From NCBI RefSeq assembly GCF_003337415.1, contig NZ_QPJT01000031.1:1-45141 (forward strand): DNA of 45,141 nucleotides. Direction: 5' to 3'. The translations under genes were made by a program, and so were the position numbers. Below, piece by piece: positions 1 through 8,300 of this stretch; position 1 is the first letter of the stretch; every line of letters begins with the position of its first letter. The stretch is from Anaerobacterium chartisolvens. GTDB lineage: Bacteria; Bacillota; Clostridia; Acetivibrionales; DSM-27016. The notes beneath the pieces were generated by a model. That model had not been told where the DNA came from. It was given only the letters and a program-made list of their open reading frames with translations, and did not search any database.

Positions 1-235
1 CTTCTTAATCTCATTGAAGCTTCCAAGATATTGAAGCACCTCTTCCGCCACCTGTCCAGCGGCTTTCCTAAATCCGGCTTTGCCCTCCTGAACTTGGGCA
101 GCTCTATAAACCTTACCTCCATTATGTCTGTCAGCTTGCAGTCCTTGTGCCTGTCTTCCCACAGGTGAAACACTGTGCTGTAGCTGTCCACATCTATATA
201 GCTGAAATCCAGTATGTTTATCGTTATTGTAAATA
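1..235 (-). pseudogene. Rpn-family PD-(D/E)XK nuclease/transposase remnant (partial)
   Basis: The minus strand reads an open frame containing ILDFSYIDVDSYSTVFHLW, then KLTDIMEVRFIELPKFRR and KPDLGKPLDRW. The I-L-D-F, F-I-E-L-P-K-F and K-P-D-L blocks are typical of the recombination-promoting nuclease (Rpn) / PD-(D/E)XK nuclease family transposases that are abundant in clostridia. An in-frame stop lies just upstream, near position 235, so the N-terminal part is gone. The far end leaves the window. After the D-R-W block another frame (GQVAEEVLQYLGSFNEIKK) looks at least as protein-like as the first, which suggests a frameshift. I therefore call this a decayed fragment and not a working gene. 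Family assignment is from motif memory. Confidence 0.55.
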
Positions 236-828
236 TATTATTATTTTACCAAAAATCTTAATGAATTAACAGACAAAAGAGGATACAGTTTTAATGTGAA
301 AATAAAACAGTTATGGGGAAAGTCATGGATTTTATATATAAATGCCGCCCGTTATTAAAGAATAAAAGCAATAAGAAGGTATGGTTTGTCTGATTGCTGG
401 AATTTGCAGATTACCACTAATTAAGCACAAACATTGCCTTTCTTTACAACGGACGGCAAATTTTAAATTTATTCAGTTTATAAGCCTGTCTTGCTTTTTG
501 TAATTTATATTTTAATCATATTTCTTAAAACCCAAGCCGTTTTCATGCAAAATTTAGCAATAACTCCTATACGTGTTACTTTCATATTCAACCTTTTAAG
601 AATACCTCGACAAGTGTCGCATATTTTGCCACTATTATTATTTATTATCCATTAATTTCTATAAACGAATTATAAATTACTTACTGCAATTTGTCAATTG
701 TTTTTTATTAAAATATTTTACTATTTGCGTATTCATATTTTTTTTATTATCATATAAATATTGACATATTATGCTTTTTGTAATTATAATGGGTAAAAGT
801 ATAAATAATCGACGGAGGATTTAATGCG
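236..828. other. AT-rich intergenic region, no gene seen
   Basis: No reading frame with a plausible start and ribosome binding site was found on either strand. The right end holds the promoter of the XRE regulator gene. The rest is AT-rich and shows no recognisable RNA or repeat. Confidence 0.5.
761..790 (+). promoter_or_regulatory. Sigma-A promoter of the XRE regulator gene
   Basis: TTGACA at 761-766 and TATAAT at 785-790 are both perfect consensus hexamers, separated by 18 bases. They sit about 40 bases before the start codon at 829. Confidence 0.7.
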
Positions 829-1200
829 ATGGAGATAACTCTTGGCAAGCGTATAAAACAATTGGTAGGAGAAAAGAAAGTGCGTCAGCAGCAAATAGCC
901 GCCGAGCTGGGAATCAATGCTTCCACCCTCAGCAGCTATGTAATAGATTACCGTGAGCCACCGATAGAGAAGCTTAAAAAGATGGCTGAATATTTCGACG
1001 TTTCAATTGACTACCTGACAGGTTATACCCAAAGCCGAAGCCCATACCCTCCGCACCTATCCGATGAAGCCATAGCTTTTATAAAGGATCCTCAGAACCA
1101 GATGTATTTAAAGCTCGCAATGGATATGAAGGGTATAATAATAAGCACTGCTTCTCAAAAAGAGGCTTTTAATTCGGAAAAGCTTGTTAGCAATGAATAA
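829..1200 (+). CDS. XRE/Cro-type HTH transcriptional regulator
   Basis: This 123-residue protein begins with a classic HTH_3 domain at residues 5-63: KRIKQLVGEKKVRQQQIAAE, then a recognition helix around INASTLSSYV, then PPIEKLKKMAEYFDVSIDYL. The tail (SDEAIAFIKDPQNQMYLKLA) resembles short C-terminal extensions of clostridial SinR/Xre-like regulators. Start 829 has GGAGG at 814-818 at good spacing; an upstream ATG at 824 is out of frame. It is preceded by a consensus promoter and followed, 124 bases on, by a membrane protein gene and an AgrD-like peptide gene on the same strand. Control of, or by, that peptide is an inference from position. Family call is firm; the regulon is unknown. Confidence 0.9.
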   Translation: MEITLGKRIKQLVGEKKVRQQQIAAELGINASTLSSYVIDYREPPIEKLKKMAEYFDVSIDYLTGYTQSRSPYPPHLSDEAIAFIKDPQNQMYLKLAMDMKGIIISTASQKEAFNSEKLVSNE

Positions 1201-1324
1201 ATTATATTTGCCCTTAGTAGTTCGTATTATAAAATATGAAAAATATATTTACTTTTGGAAAATCAAAGTATAAAATATTTACATATTATTATTGATTTAG
1301 CATATTAAGGGGGTAATAAATAAA

Positions 1325-2302
1325 ATGTTTAGCAATTTGCTTCAAGTAGATGTTCTTCAAAAAATTATTTTAAATATAGTGACGGTTTCGTTTTGGGAGG
1401 CATTGTTTTTAGTCATATTTACTTATATTTTGATGGGAGAGTTTGCATATCTGGAACAGCCGGAAGAAGATGAATTTGAGAGACTGATTCAAAAATCCGA
1501 TTATGGAAGGGTATTTATACCAGCACTTGTGGGAGGGACAACATCAAGTATCTTAAGATACACAGGGGCAGCCTTGCAGGTAAGCCTTCCCTTATTTATT
1601 TTATCCATTCTTATTACTATTATTTTGTTTGGGGATATATTCAACAACAGCACTGCGGCTAAATGGATACTCAGAGCTTCTGCATTTTGTCTTTTAGGCA
1701 TAGTCGCGATGTTCTCTTCAGAATATTTATATATTCCTATTGTTATCTACGGAACTGGAAATTCAATGTATGAAATAAACAACAATCCTTTTTTAAATTT
1801 TGCACTTTCATTACCTGCTATTATTATGCAATATTTGGCGTTAGCAATCTTAATCGCCAAAAAACGTACTCTTTCTAAAACAATTATTTTTAAAACAATA
1901 TTTGAAAGCAAGCTTCTATCTACAATTACCATATTTTTATTAATTTTTGATATTGGCCTTATGCTCGCAATAGGTAAATTGGTTGTTTTTGATAAGATTT
2001 TGATTAATTATAGTTTATTTGTTCAACTATTAGTAATTATATCAACTTTTTTATTTCCAATCTTAAATATATCTGTACTTATATGGAGTGTGTATTATAT
2101 ATCTAATAAAGAAAAATCACGACAAGAAAAAGCCTCCGACTCAATAAGATGTTTGATAGAAAAAATACAGTCAAGCATGGATGAGGACAATAATAATGCA
2201 GGACAGATAAAGCTAAATATGCTGTCATTTAATTATGACCTTTTAGAAATAGCAGATTACCTATCCACAAACAATAAGAAGGGAGAAAGATCAAATGAAT
2301 AG
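1325..2302 (+). CDS. Multi-pass membrane protein next to an AgrD-like peptide, function unknown
   Basis: The 325-residue product has about six or seven hydrophobic segments (near 17-38, 83-103, 112-130, 155-176, 197-218, 229-258) and a charged, probably cytoplasmic tail from about 260 to the end. The stretch FIPALVGGTTSSILRYTG resembles a pattern I associate with membrane proteins near clostridial agr-type genes; this is recollection only. There is not one histidine in the whole protein, so it cannot be a His/Cys AgrB peptidase or a His-phosphorylated kinase. Its stop codon overlaps the start of the downstream agrD-like gene, implying coupled translation. AGGGGG at about 1308-1313 lies slightly far from the ATG. 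A kinase-less peptide receptor or an exporter are possible roles, not shown by the sequence. Confidence 0.8.
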   Translation: MFSNLLQVDVLQKIILNIVTVSFWEALFLVIFTYILMGEFAYLEQPEEDEFERLIQKSDYGRVFIPALVGGTTSSILRYTGAALQVSLPLFILSILITIILFGDIFNNSTAAKWILRASAFCLLGIVAMFSSEYLYIPIVIYGTGNSMYEINNNPFLNFALSLPAIIMQYLALAILIAKKRTLSKTIIFKTIFESKLLSTITIFLLIFDIGLMLAIGKLVVFDKILINYSLFVQLLVIISTFLFPILNISVLIWSVYYISNKEKSRQEKASDSIRCLIEKIQSSMDEDNNNAGQIKLNMLSFNYDLLEIADYLSTNNKKGERSNE

Positions 2303-2411
2303 GCTTTATTTTGTAATTGGGGGATTGATAACGGCAACGGCAATGCTATTTGTTTCATGTGCTTGCCCAATATTTTTTTATCAGCCAAAAATCCCAAAAA
2401 GCCTAAGATAA
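2295..2411 (+). CDS. agrD: AgrD-like cyclic lactone autoinducer propeptide
   Basis: This 38-residue ORF starts at ATG 2295, eight bases before the end of the upstream membrane protein gene (ATGAATAG overlap). It has the AgrD layout: a hydrophobic leader (FVIGGLITATAMLFVS), a short Cys-containing core and a Pro/Lys-rich tail. Residues 24-38 read CPIFFYQPKIPKSLR; the Y-Q-P-K-I/V-P-x-S-L tail is the conserved AgrB recognition region in Firmicute AgrD peptides. Cys24 followed by four residues ending in Phe28 would give a five-member thiolactone ring, CPIFF, by analogy with staphylococcal AIPs. Cys22 is an alternative ring residue. No AgrB or AgrC gene lies in the window, so the processing enzyme must be elsewhere or different. 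A hairpin terminator follows. Confidence 0.75.
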   Translation: MNRLYFVIGGLITATAMLFVSCACPIFFYQPKIPKSLR

Positions 2412-2442
2412 AAACATAATACACAAAAGATGAGCGTAAAAA

Positions 2443-2466
2443 GGGATGCCGCAGGCATTCCTTTTT
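2443..2466 (+). terminator. Rho-independent terminator after the agrD-like gene
   Basis: GGGATGCC-GCA-GGCATTCC forms an eight-pair stem with one G-T pair and a three-base loop, followed directly by TTTTT. It lies about 30 bases after the peptide stop codon. Confidence 0.65.
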
Positions 2467-2471
2467 GCGGT

Positions 2472-2575
2472 GGTAGAGGCAGACCTATGTGTCTGCTCTG
2501 ATGTCTAATCTCAAATTTCTGCATGTTCCGCGTTTGTGGGTAATTCAAGGCAGACACGCAGATCGGCCTCTTCCC
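2472..2575. repeat. Two inverted copies of a GGCAGACCTATGTGTCTGC-like palindromic repeat
   Basis: The unit at 2472-2500 is close to a hairpin: AGAGGCAGAC, loop CTATGT, GTCTGCTCT. A second, decayed unit at about 2547-2575 is its reverse complement (GGCAGACACGCAGATCGG). The two units face each other about 46 bases apart. Similar GCAGAC...GTCTGC palindromes look like a dispersed REP-type family, but only two copies are visible here. Confidence 0.5.
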
Positions 2576-2576
2576 T

Positions 2577-2660
2577 TTATTTTATACTTTCAACCTCTTC
2601 CACCGTAAGCCCTGTGAGCCGTGCGGCACACCCTGCATAAAAAAACATGCCCCCTTCACA
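2577..2660 (-). pseudogene. Possible Rpn-family transposase C-terminal relic
   Basis: The minus strand ends an open frame with ARLTGLTVEEVESIK and a stop at 2577-2579. The closing block T-G-L-T-V-E-E-V-E-x-I/L-K is the usual C-terminus of Rpn/PD-(D/E)XK family transposases. Only about 25 residues are recognisable and the frame breaks upstream, so this is at best a scrap. It would be a second relic of the same family as the fragment at the left edge. Confidence 0.35.
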
Positions 2661-2746
2661 GCAGCGGCCTTGTTGTTTTTACGCCTTCTGCTGCAAAGAG
2701 AACATATGCTTTACATTCGCACTTTTAGCTCTAATATTCTGAGAAA

Positions 2747-3340
2747 TTAGTAAGTCTCAGCAAATACCTCAAAGTAGGATTGGGGATGCACGCAGGCGGG
2801 ACATTTATCGGGAGCACTGCTGCCCTCGTGAATATAGCCGCAGTTTCCGCACTTCCATAAAATCTTTTCATTCTTTGTGAAAACAGTATTATTCTCTATG
2901 TTTTGAGCAAGCTTTTTATATCTGGTCTCATGCCTCTTTTCAGCAGATGCTATCATTTTAAACGCAGCCGAAATCTCAGGAAATCCCTCCTGTGAAGCCA
3001 CCTCTGCAAAGGCAGGGTAAAGATCCGTCCACTCTTCATTCTCACCGTCGGCAGCCGCCTTCAGGTTATCCAGAGTAGTTCCCTGGGCAACAGGGTATCC
3101 CGCATTGATCTCAATAACAGCAGGCAGTTCACCTGCCAAGCCCTCAAGCAAAAACTTGTAAAACCTTTTTGCGTGCTCTTTTTCATTGTCGGCAGTTTCA
3201 ATAAAGATGTTCTTTATCTGCTTGTAGCCCTCCTTATCAGCTACCGAAGCATAGTAGGTGTAACGGTTGCGCGCCTGAGATTCTCCGGCAAATGCCTTTA
3301 AAAGATTTTCAGCGGTTTTGGTTCCTTTTAAGCTATTCAT
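2747..3340 (-). CDS. rbr: Rubrerythrin
   Basis: This 197-residue protein has a ferritin-like di-iron domain (about residues 1-140), with [21 protein letters not shown] at the start and [11 protein letters not shown] and [11 protein letters not shown] supplying Glu/His ligands. A rubredoxin-like domain follows ([10 protein letters not shown] ... [12 protein letters not shown]). The family reduces hydrogen peroxide to water in the cytoplasm of anaerobes. The start at 3340 is chosen because GGAGG sits at 3346-3350; a longer upstream frame would run into the perR gene. The start lies inside the last codons of perR (ATGAATAG overlap), so the two genes are one transcript and probably translationally coupled. 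PerR control is inferred from the operators upstream. Confidence 0.95.
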   Translation of the reverse strand: MNSLKGTKTAENLLKAFAGESQARNRYTYYASVADKEGYKQIKNIFIETADNEKEHAKRFYKFLLEGLAGELPAVIEINAGYPVAQGTTLDNLKAAADGENEEWTDLYPAFAEVASQEGFPEISAAFKMIASAEKRHETRYKKLAQNIENNTVFTKNEKILWKCGNCGYIHEGSSAPDKCPACVHPQSYFEVFAETY

Positions 3341-3785
3341 AAATAACCTCCTGTTTTTTAATTTTTTTATTATTATCAAGGCATTTTGAACATGTGCCCT
3401 TGTAATAAACATTTTTTTCATCTACACTAAAAAGCTCCAGTCCCTTTGCGTCAAGGCTGTCTAAGTTAATCTCGAAGTCAAATATCCTTCCGCAGCACTC
3501 ACATTTAAAGTGTCCGTGATCCGATACGTCCATATCGTACCTTGCCTCATTGTCCTCAATAGTTACAAGCCTTACCAGCCCTGCTTCTATAAAGGTATTC
3601 AGAGTGTTGTATACTGTTGTCTTTGAAAGAGTGGGAATTTCCTTTACAAGCTCATGGTATATCTCATCAACAGTAGGATGACTCCTTTTCTCTTTAAGAT
3701 ATTCCATAACCCTGATTCTGGCATAAGAAGGCTTTACCTTGTGCTCCATTAAATACCCCGCTAAATTATCAATAGGCACTTCCAT
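3333..3785 (-). CDS. perR: PerR-type peroxide-sensing Fur-family repressor
   Basis: This 150-residue Fur-family regulator has a winged-helix N-terminus ([20 protein letters not shown] recognition region) and a metal-binding C-terminus. His36, Asp84, His90, His92 and Asp103 align with the regulatory metal ligands of Bacillus PerR, and two Cys pairs (CECC at 95-98, CSKC near the end) form the structural zinc site. PerR senses peroxide by metal-catalysed oxidation of its histidines and then releases DNA. The start at 3785 follows AGGAGGG; ten more residues are open upstream but lack a site. It is first in an operon with rubrerythrin, and its own promoter carries PerR-box-like palindromes, suggesting autoregulation. 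PerR rather than Fur or Zur is preferred from ligands, operator and neighbour. Confidence 0.9.
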   Translation of the reverse strand: MEVPIDNLAGYLMEHKVKPSYARIRVMEYLKEKRSHPTVDEIYHELVKEIPTLSKTTVYNTLNTFIEAGLVRLVTIEDNEARYDMDVSDHGHFKCECCGRIFDFEINLDSLDAKGLELFSVDEKNVYYKGTCSKCLDNNKKIKKQEVIYE

Positions 3786-3835
3786 TATGGCAACCCTCCT
3801 TCCTTTGAAAAACATTTCATGTTATAATAACAAAA

Positions 3836-3850
3836 TTGTAATGATTACAA
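3836..3850. promoter_or_regulatory. PerR box
   Basis: TTGTAATGATTACAA is a perfect 7-1-7 palindrome and differs at two positions from the PerR consensus TTATAATNATTATAA. It lies just downstream of the -10 element of the perR promoter. A weaker half-matching site (TTATAATCATTGCG, from 3862) lies between the -35 and -10. Confidence 0.75.
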
Positions 3851-3854
3851 ATTT

Positions 3855-3883
3855 ATTATAGTTATAATCATTGCGTGTGTCAA
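3855..3883 (-). promoter_or_regulatory. Sigma-A promoter of perR-rbr
   Basis: On the minus strand TTGACA (3883-3878), a 17-base spacer and TATAAT (3860-3855) match the vegetative consensus perfectly. The element is embedded between PerR-box sequences. Confidence 0.8.
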
Positions 3884-3957
3884 TACCTTTTATCAAAATT
3901 TTTTAAAAGTTGAAAACGCTTTTAACATGTATTTTAGCTTTGTTTGCTTACTATTAA

Positions 3958-3982
3958 AGCCCCGGCTTTATGAACCGGGGCT
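3958..3982 (-). terminator. GC-rich hairpin after the AEC carrier gene
   Basis: AGCCCCGG and CCGGGGCT pair perfectly around a nine-base loop. On the minus strand a short TTTAAT follows, so it probably ends the transcript of the gene at 4109-5047. The T-run is short. Confidence 0.55.
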
Positions 3983-4108
3983 GGAAAAAGGAAATATGTT
4001 AAAAAGAGGAACACTACTGAAAAGCTTTTGTACAATTATTAGTGTACAGCATAATTATTAATATACTTTTGATTTTATGTGAACATATTGTAAATAAAAT
4101 TTCAGCAG

Positions 4109-5047
4109 TTATATAAGTATCCGAGTAAGCAGATTAAAGAGCGGAAGCGTTATAATTGAAAAAAGCGTAGAAACAGCAATAATCATTGCTCCATATTCAC
4201 CGTCCAGCCCGAATCTCGCAGGCATCAGTGTTACCGACGCCGCCACTGGGCATGCGCATGCCAGAATACTTGACATAATAACATCATCCGCTCCCTGCAT
4301 CCATCCCGCCACACCGCACAGCTTGATGATCAGAAGCATTATAAGAGGCAGGACAATCAGCCTTATTGCAGTGGTAAAATAGATATTAACGTTCCGAAAG
4401 GCAGTTTTAAAATTAATTCCTGCAAGGTACATTCCTGTCGTAATCATGGCAAGAGGCGTGTTGGCCAACGATATGGCCGAAACTGCATCTCTTATCACAC
4501 CCGGTACGGGGAATGATGTCAAATAAAGCACTATGCCCGTTATAAAGCCTATAAATCCGGGGTTTAGCAGACATGCCTTTAAGCTGAAGCTTTTCCGGCC
4601 GGTAAGCGTAATAATTCCATTTGACCATATCAAAACATTAAACACACTTATAAAGGCAACAGCGTAAAACAGCCCTATATCACCTACCGCAACGGATATT
4701 AACGGAAAAGCCATAAACCCGCAGTTTGAGTATATTGCGGCAAGCCTTTCAATTCTATACCTTGCGTCCTCGCGCCTTTTTATGAGGATTGAGGAAAGAA
4801 CTATAGCCATTATATGAAATACAACCGCAAGCAGAAATGCCAGTGCAAGTCCCTTTAAATGCTCCTTTTCTACCGGTCGCAAATAGGAGTTCACCATCAA
4901 ACACGGCATTACCACAGCCAGCACGAAATTCGAGAAGCTTTTTCCCGCTTCCTCCGAAACAATCTTCTTTTTAATACAGGCTATTCCTATAAAAATAAAT
5001 ATAAAAATTAATAGAACCTGTCTCCCAACCAATAATGCTTCCTGCAT
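4109..5047 (-). CDS. AEC-family (auxin efflux carrier-type) membrane transporter
   Basis: The 312-residue protein is hydrophobic throughout, with about ten membrane segments in two halves, the usual size and layout of the AEC/PIN-like family. The N-terminus (LIFIFIFIGIACIKKKIVSEEAG, where a membrane helix is followed by a K-K-K turn) and the middle motif YSNCGFMAFPL match bacterial AEC proteins, where the N-x-G-x-x-x-x-P element marks the unwound helix. Members move organic acids such as malate, or other anions; the substrate here is not readable. AAAGGAGG precedes ATG 5047. It is monocistronic, between a hairpin on its downstream side and the inverted-repeat element upstream. Confidence 0.85.
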   Translation of the reverse strand: MQEALLVGRQVLLIFIFIFIGIACIKKKIVSEEAGKSFSNFVLAVVMPCLMVNSYLRPVEKEHLKGLALAFLLAVVFHIMAIVLSSILIKRREDARYRIERLAAIYSNCGFMAFPLISVAVGDIGLFYAVAFISVFNVLIWSNGIITLTGRKSFSLKACLLNPGFIGFITGIVLYLTSFPVPGVIRDAVSAISLANTPLAMITTGMYLAGINFKTAFRNVNIYFTTAIRLIVLPLIMLLIIKLCGVAGWMQGADDVIMSSILACACPVAASVTLMPARFGLDGEYGAMIIAVSTLFSIITLPLFNLLTRILI

Positions 5048-5118
5048 ATTCTGCCTCCTTTATGCCAATCAAAAAATAAGCCAAAACTATATAAATTATG
5101 ATATAAACTATCTAATAA

Positions 5119-5271
5119 AGGATGTAAAATAATATCCGGAATAATAATTTCCCCGGAATGCGTGACCGAGATATAATTTCAGCTAACTAAAATCACAAGC
5201 GCCTTCTACAGGTATACATGCTTTTATAGTTAGAGTAGAAATTATTATGGAGGATATTATTTTACATCCTC
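5119..5271. repeat. Small element with long inverted ends (MITE-like)
   Basis: GGATGTAAAATAATATCC at 5120-5137 reappears as an exact reverse complement at 5252-5269. The similarity continues inward for another 15 or so bases (GGAATAATAATTTCC against CCATAATAATTTCT). The ends enclose about 80 bases with no coding potential. Total size is near 150 bases, like a miniature inverted-repeat element. No clear target duplication is visible, so a large regulatory hairpin is an alternative. Confidence 0.5.
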
Positions 5272-5296
5272 CGATATGCAAAAGCCTAAACTATAT

Positions 5297-5334
5297 AAAA
5301 ACAGCCTCAGAAGTATATTTCTAAGGCTGTTTTT
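5297..5334 (-). terminator. Terminator of the SLH surface protein gene
   Basis: AAAAACAGCCT and AGGCTGTTTTT form a perfect eleven-pair stem. It lies just beyond the 3' end of the long minus-strand gene, and the paired T-run allows function in either direction. Confidence 0.75.
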
Positions 5335-5367
5335 ATATTTGCTAAGAAAAGATTTCTTCAGCCCGTA

Positions 5368-8300
5368 CTATATTAATCCCGATTTCTGCAGCAGCCTTCT
5401 TACAATTATAGCCGCCTCCGCCCTTGTCATTTTATCCTTTGGCGCAAGCGCCTTACCTCTCTTACCCAAGATTATCCCTGATCCCACACAAGCCTCTATG
5501 CTTTCCCTTGCCCATTCGGCAGCTTTTGAGGAATCTTTGAACTCTGAAATGATATTCCCCGCTTCACCGGCTTTGAATTCTGTCTTCAGCCCCGTAATTT
5601 TCATGGCTCTTGCAACAATCATCATCGCCTGCTCACGTGTAATTTGATCATCAGGTCCAAATTTATGGTTTCCATAACCTGTTACCACTCCGTACTCACT
5701 TGCAATAGATATTTCATCATAATACCACATGTCCTTTGAAACATCAATGAAAACGTCCTTGCCTGTCCCCGGCCGCATCAAGCCCAGAGCTCTCACTACC
5801 GCCGCAGCGAACTCCGACCTCGTTATATTGCTGTCGGGCTTAAACTCGTTTTCACCCGCTTCTTTAAGGATAAGCCTTGAGGCCATGTCCTCCACAGCTT
5901 CTCTGGCCCAATGGATTTTGGTGTCGTCAAATTCTCTCGGGCTCCATATAACGGTGTAGGTACTGTTAGTCAGGCTGCTGATTTTTGCGTAATACCTTCC
6001 GTCAATTGCGGTAAGCACTGTGGGCACATGGGATAAAGTGCCGTCAGCATTCAGTATTACACCCGTAGTTATGTTTTTGGGATCAACACCCTCAGGTATT
6101 GCAACCATTCTCTCAACATACCCTTTAAACCTTGAGATTTCTATCTCCTTGTCTCCGCTTGTGCAGGTAATTTCAAAATCGACCGGACTCACTACCAGCC
6201 TGTAATTGCCCCTGTCCGCTGCATCTTCCACTATTCTTGCAGTTTCCTGCGACGATTCTGATATTGTTATGTTCATTTTTATATCCCTTAAATCCACATG
6301 CGCACCCATTTGAGCTGCAATACCGTCAATACCGATTTGGGACGCGGGAAGTGTATATATTATGTTATCCATTTTAATCTCAAGTACGGCTCCTCTTGCT
6401 TCCATACTCCTGACTGCCTGTGCGTCCAGCTGCCCCACCGCAATATCGGTGCCGGTGCTAAACGGTATTGTCACCACGGCATTATTACCTTCCTTTTCAA
6501 GCATTTTCTCTACTCCCCTGCCGTCCAGCTCAATGCTTGTCACCGTTTTATCTCCCTCTTTTGCCGTAGCTGCTGTAGCCAGTGTCTGAGCTTTGCCGTT
6601 TATAAGCACCTCAACTCCTCCGGGTTTAGCCGGCTTTGTTGGTTGTGAGTCAGTATTGCTTTTCGGGGGCCTGTCGCTGCCTGAAGATTTGTACGGAGTT
6701 ACGGTGTTGGATGCCTCGGATTCCACGCCGGTCCCCGCACTGTTGACAGCTCGCACAGTAAAGGTGTAGGCTGTGCCGTTGCTTAAACCGGTAACCGTAA
6801 TTACCGTACCTGTACCCATAGCCGTTATACCTCCCGGGCTTGAGGTCACAATGTATCCTGTGACGGGACTTCCCCCATCATCCAGCGGCGCTCTGAAGCT
6901 TACAGTTGCACTGGCGTTTCCGGCAGAAGCCGAAACATTTTCCGGCGCTCCGGGAACAGTTACAACAATGCCTCCGTCTTCCGCCGTTCTGGCTCCCGCT
7001 ATGGCAGTACGGTATACAGCGCCTTCATTATTTGTTATATCGGCATACCACCAGTATTGTGTGTCCTGCGTAAGGCCCTCCCATATATAGTCCGCCCCTC
7101 CCGAAATATTTTCCCTCTTGCCTATGCTGCTGTTTGTATATACATCTATATTCAAGGAGGTAGTTTCAAGAGTCTTTATCGCTGTATCAAACTGTACATC
7201 CAGCTCATAAATATCCTGCGAGCTTGCTGCCACACCTATATCGTAAGACTCCAGCTTAGGTGCGTCAAAATAATTGAAGTCATCCTTGTGCGGTGAGTAT
7301 GCATTCATATATATCCTGTTATTTTCCAAATCAAAGTAAAGCATTTTCAGATACTGGAGTCCGCCCTCCTCCGCACCCTGGTAGTCGGTGCATATCTGAT
7401 ATACCCTTCTCTCCTTCACACCGTCTCCGTCGTCGTCAAATCCGTCAATCTTAATCGCGGCCCCAAAGTAATGCCCGTTCAGCACCGCAAAGACATTCGG
7501 ATTTTTTTCGACCACCTTTTTTTGAACAAGCTCTCCCGTATAGTCAAGAGTCCCTCCCTGCTTCAAATAGCGGTGTATGGCAATTATGGCCTTGCGGTCG
7601 GGATACTGCGCCAGCACCTCGTTCATCCATTGTACCTCGGGGTAATGTACATCCCAGCTCATATACAGTATGATAAAGTCCTGCCCTCCGGCGGAAATCA
7701 AATCGTAATGACCCAGATTGTTGCGGTAGGAGCCTCCGTAATAGCTGTTATCCTTGTAACGCTGCTCGCCGAAGTATTTCCAGTAATTATCGTATTCCTC
7801 ATTTCCCGAGGCAGCATCATGGTTTCCTGCCAGAACACCGTTGGGCATGCCCGCGTCATCGAAAATGCTTTGCGCCGCGTCAGCTATCCTCCACTGCTCA
7901 TCCCTGTCCCACTCATCAATAAGGTCGCCTGTATTGATTGTATACTTAATGTTGTATTTATTGCGGTTGTCAACTACCCACTGATTCATTTCTGTATAAT
8001 GGTAAGGCCAGCTTTCAACATAATATTGAGGATCTGTAACCCATGCAAAGCTAAAATCATAGCTTTCCGGCACTCCTGTACCGTCCCATGTATAGCCTGC
8101 TCTTCCGCTTTCCCCCATCGTATCTTTAAGGACGCCATCGGCTGCGGTATAGGGATAGATTCCCTCACTTCGGCTTTGCACCAGCAGCAGCACCTTTCCG
8201 CCCTTAATATGGTTTTTGGCATTAAACGACGCTTTAAGCTGCTTCCCGTCCCCGACCGCCACCTGCTCCCATTTATTGTCTGCCGCATTGAGTACAAACA

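Noticed and set aside
1325-2302. Membrane protein as AgrB peptidase or as an AgrC kinase
   Set aside because: No histidine is present anywhere in the protein, so neither the His/Cys peptidase nor the phospho-His kinase chemistry is possible; it is also much longer than AgrB.
5276-5647. 123-codon plus-strand frame
   Set aside because: It crosses the terminator of the surface protein gene and the SLH coding region on the opposite strand.
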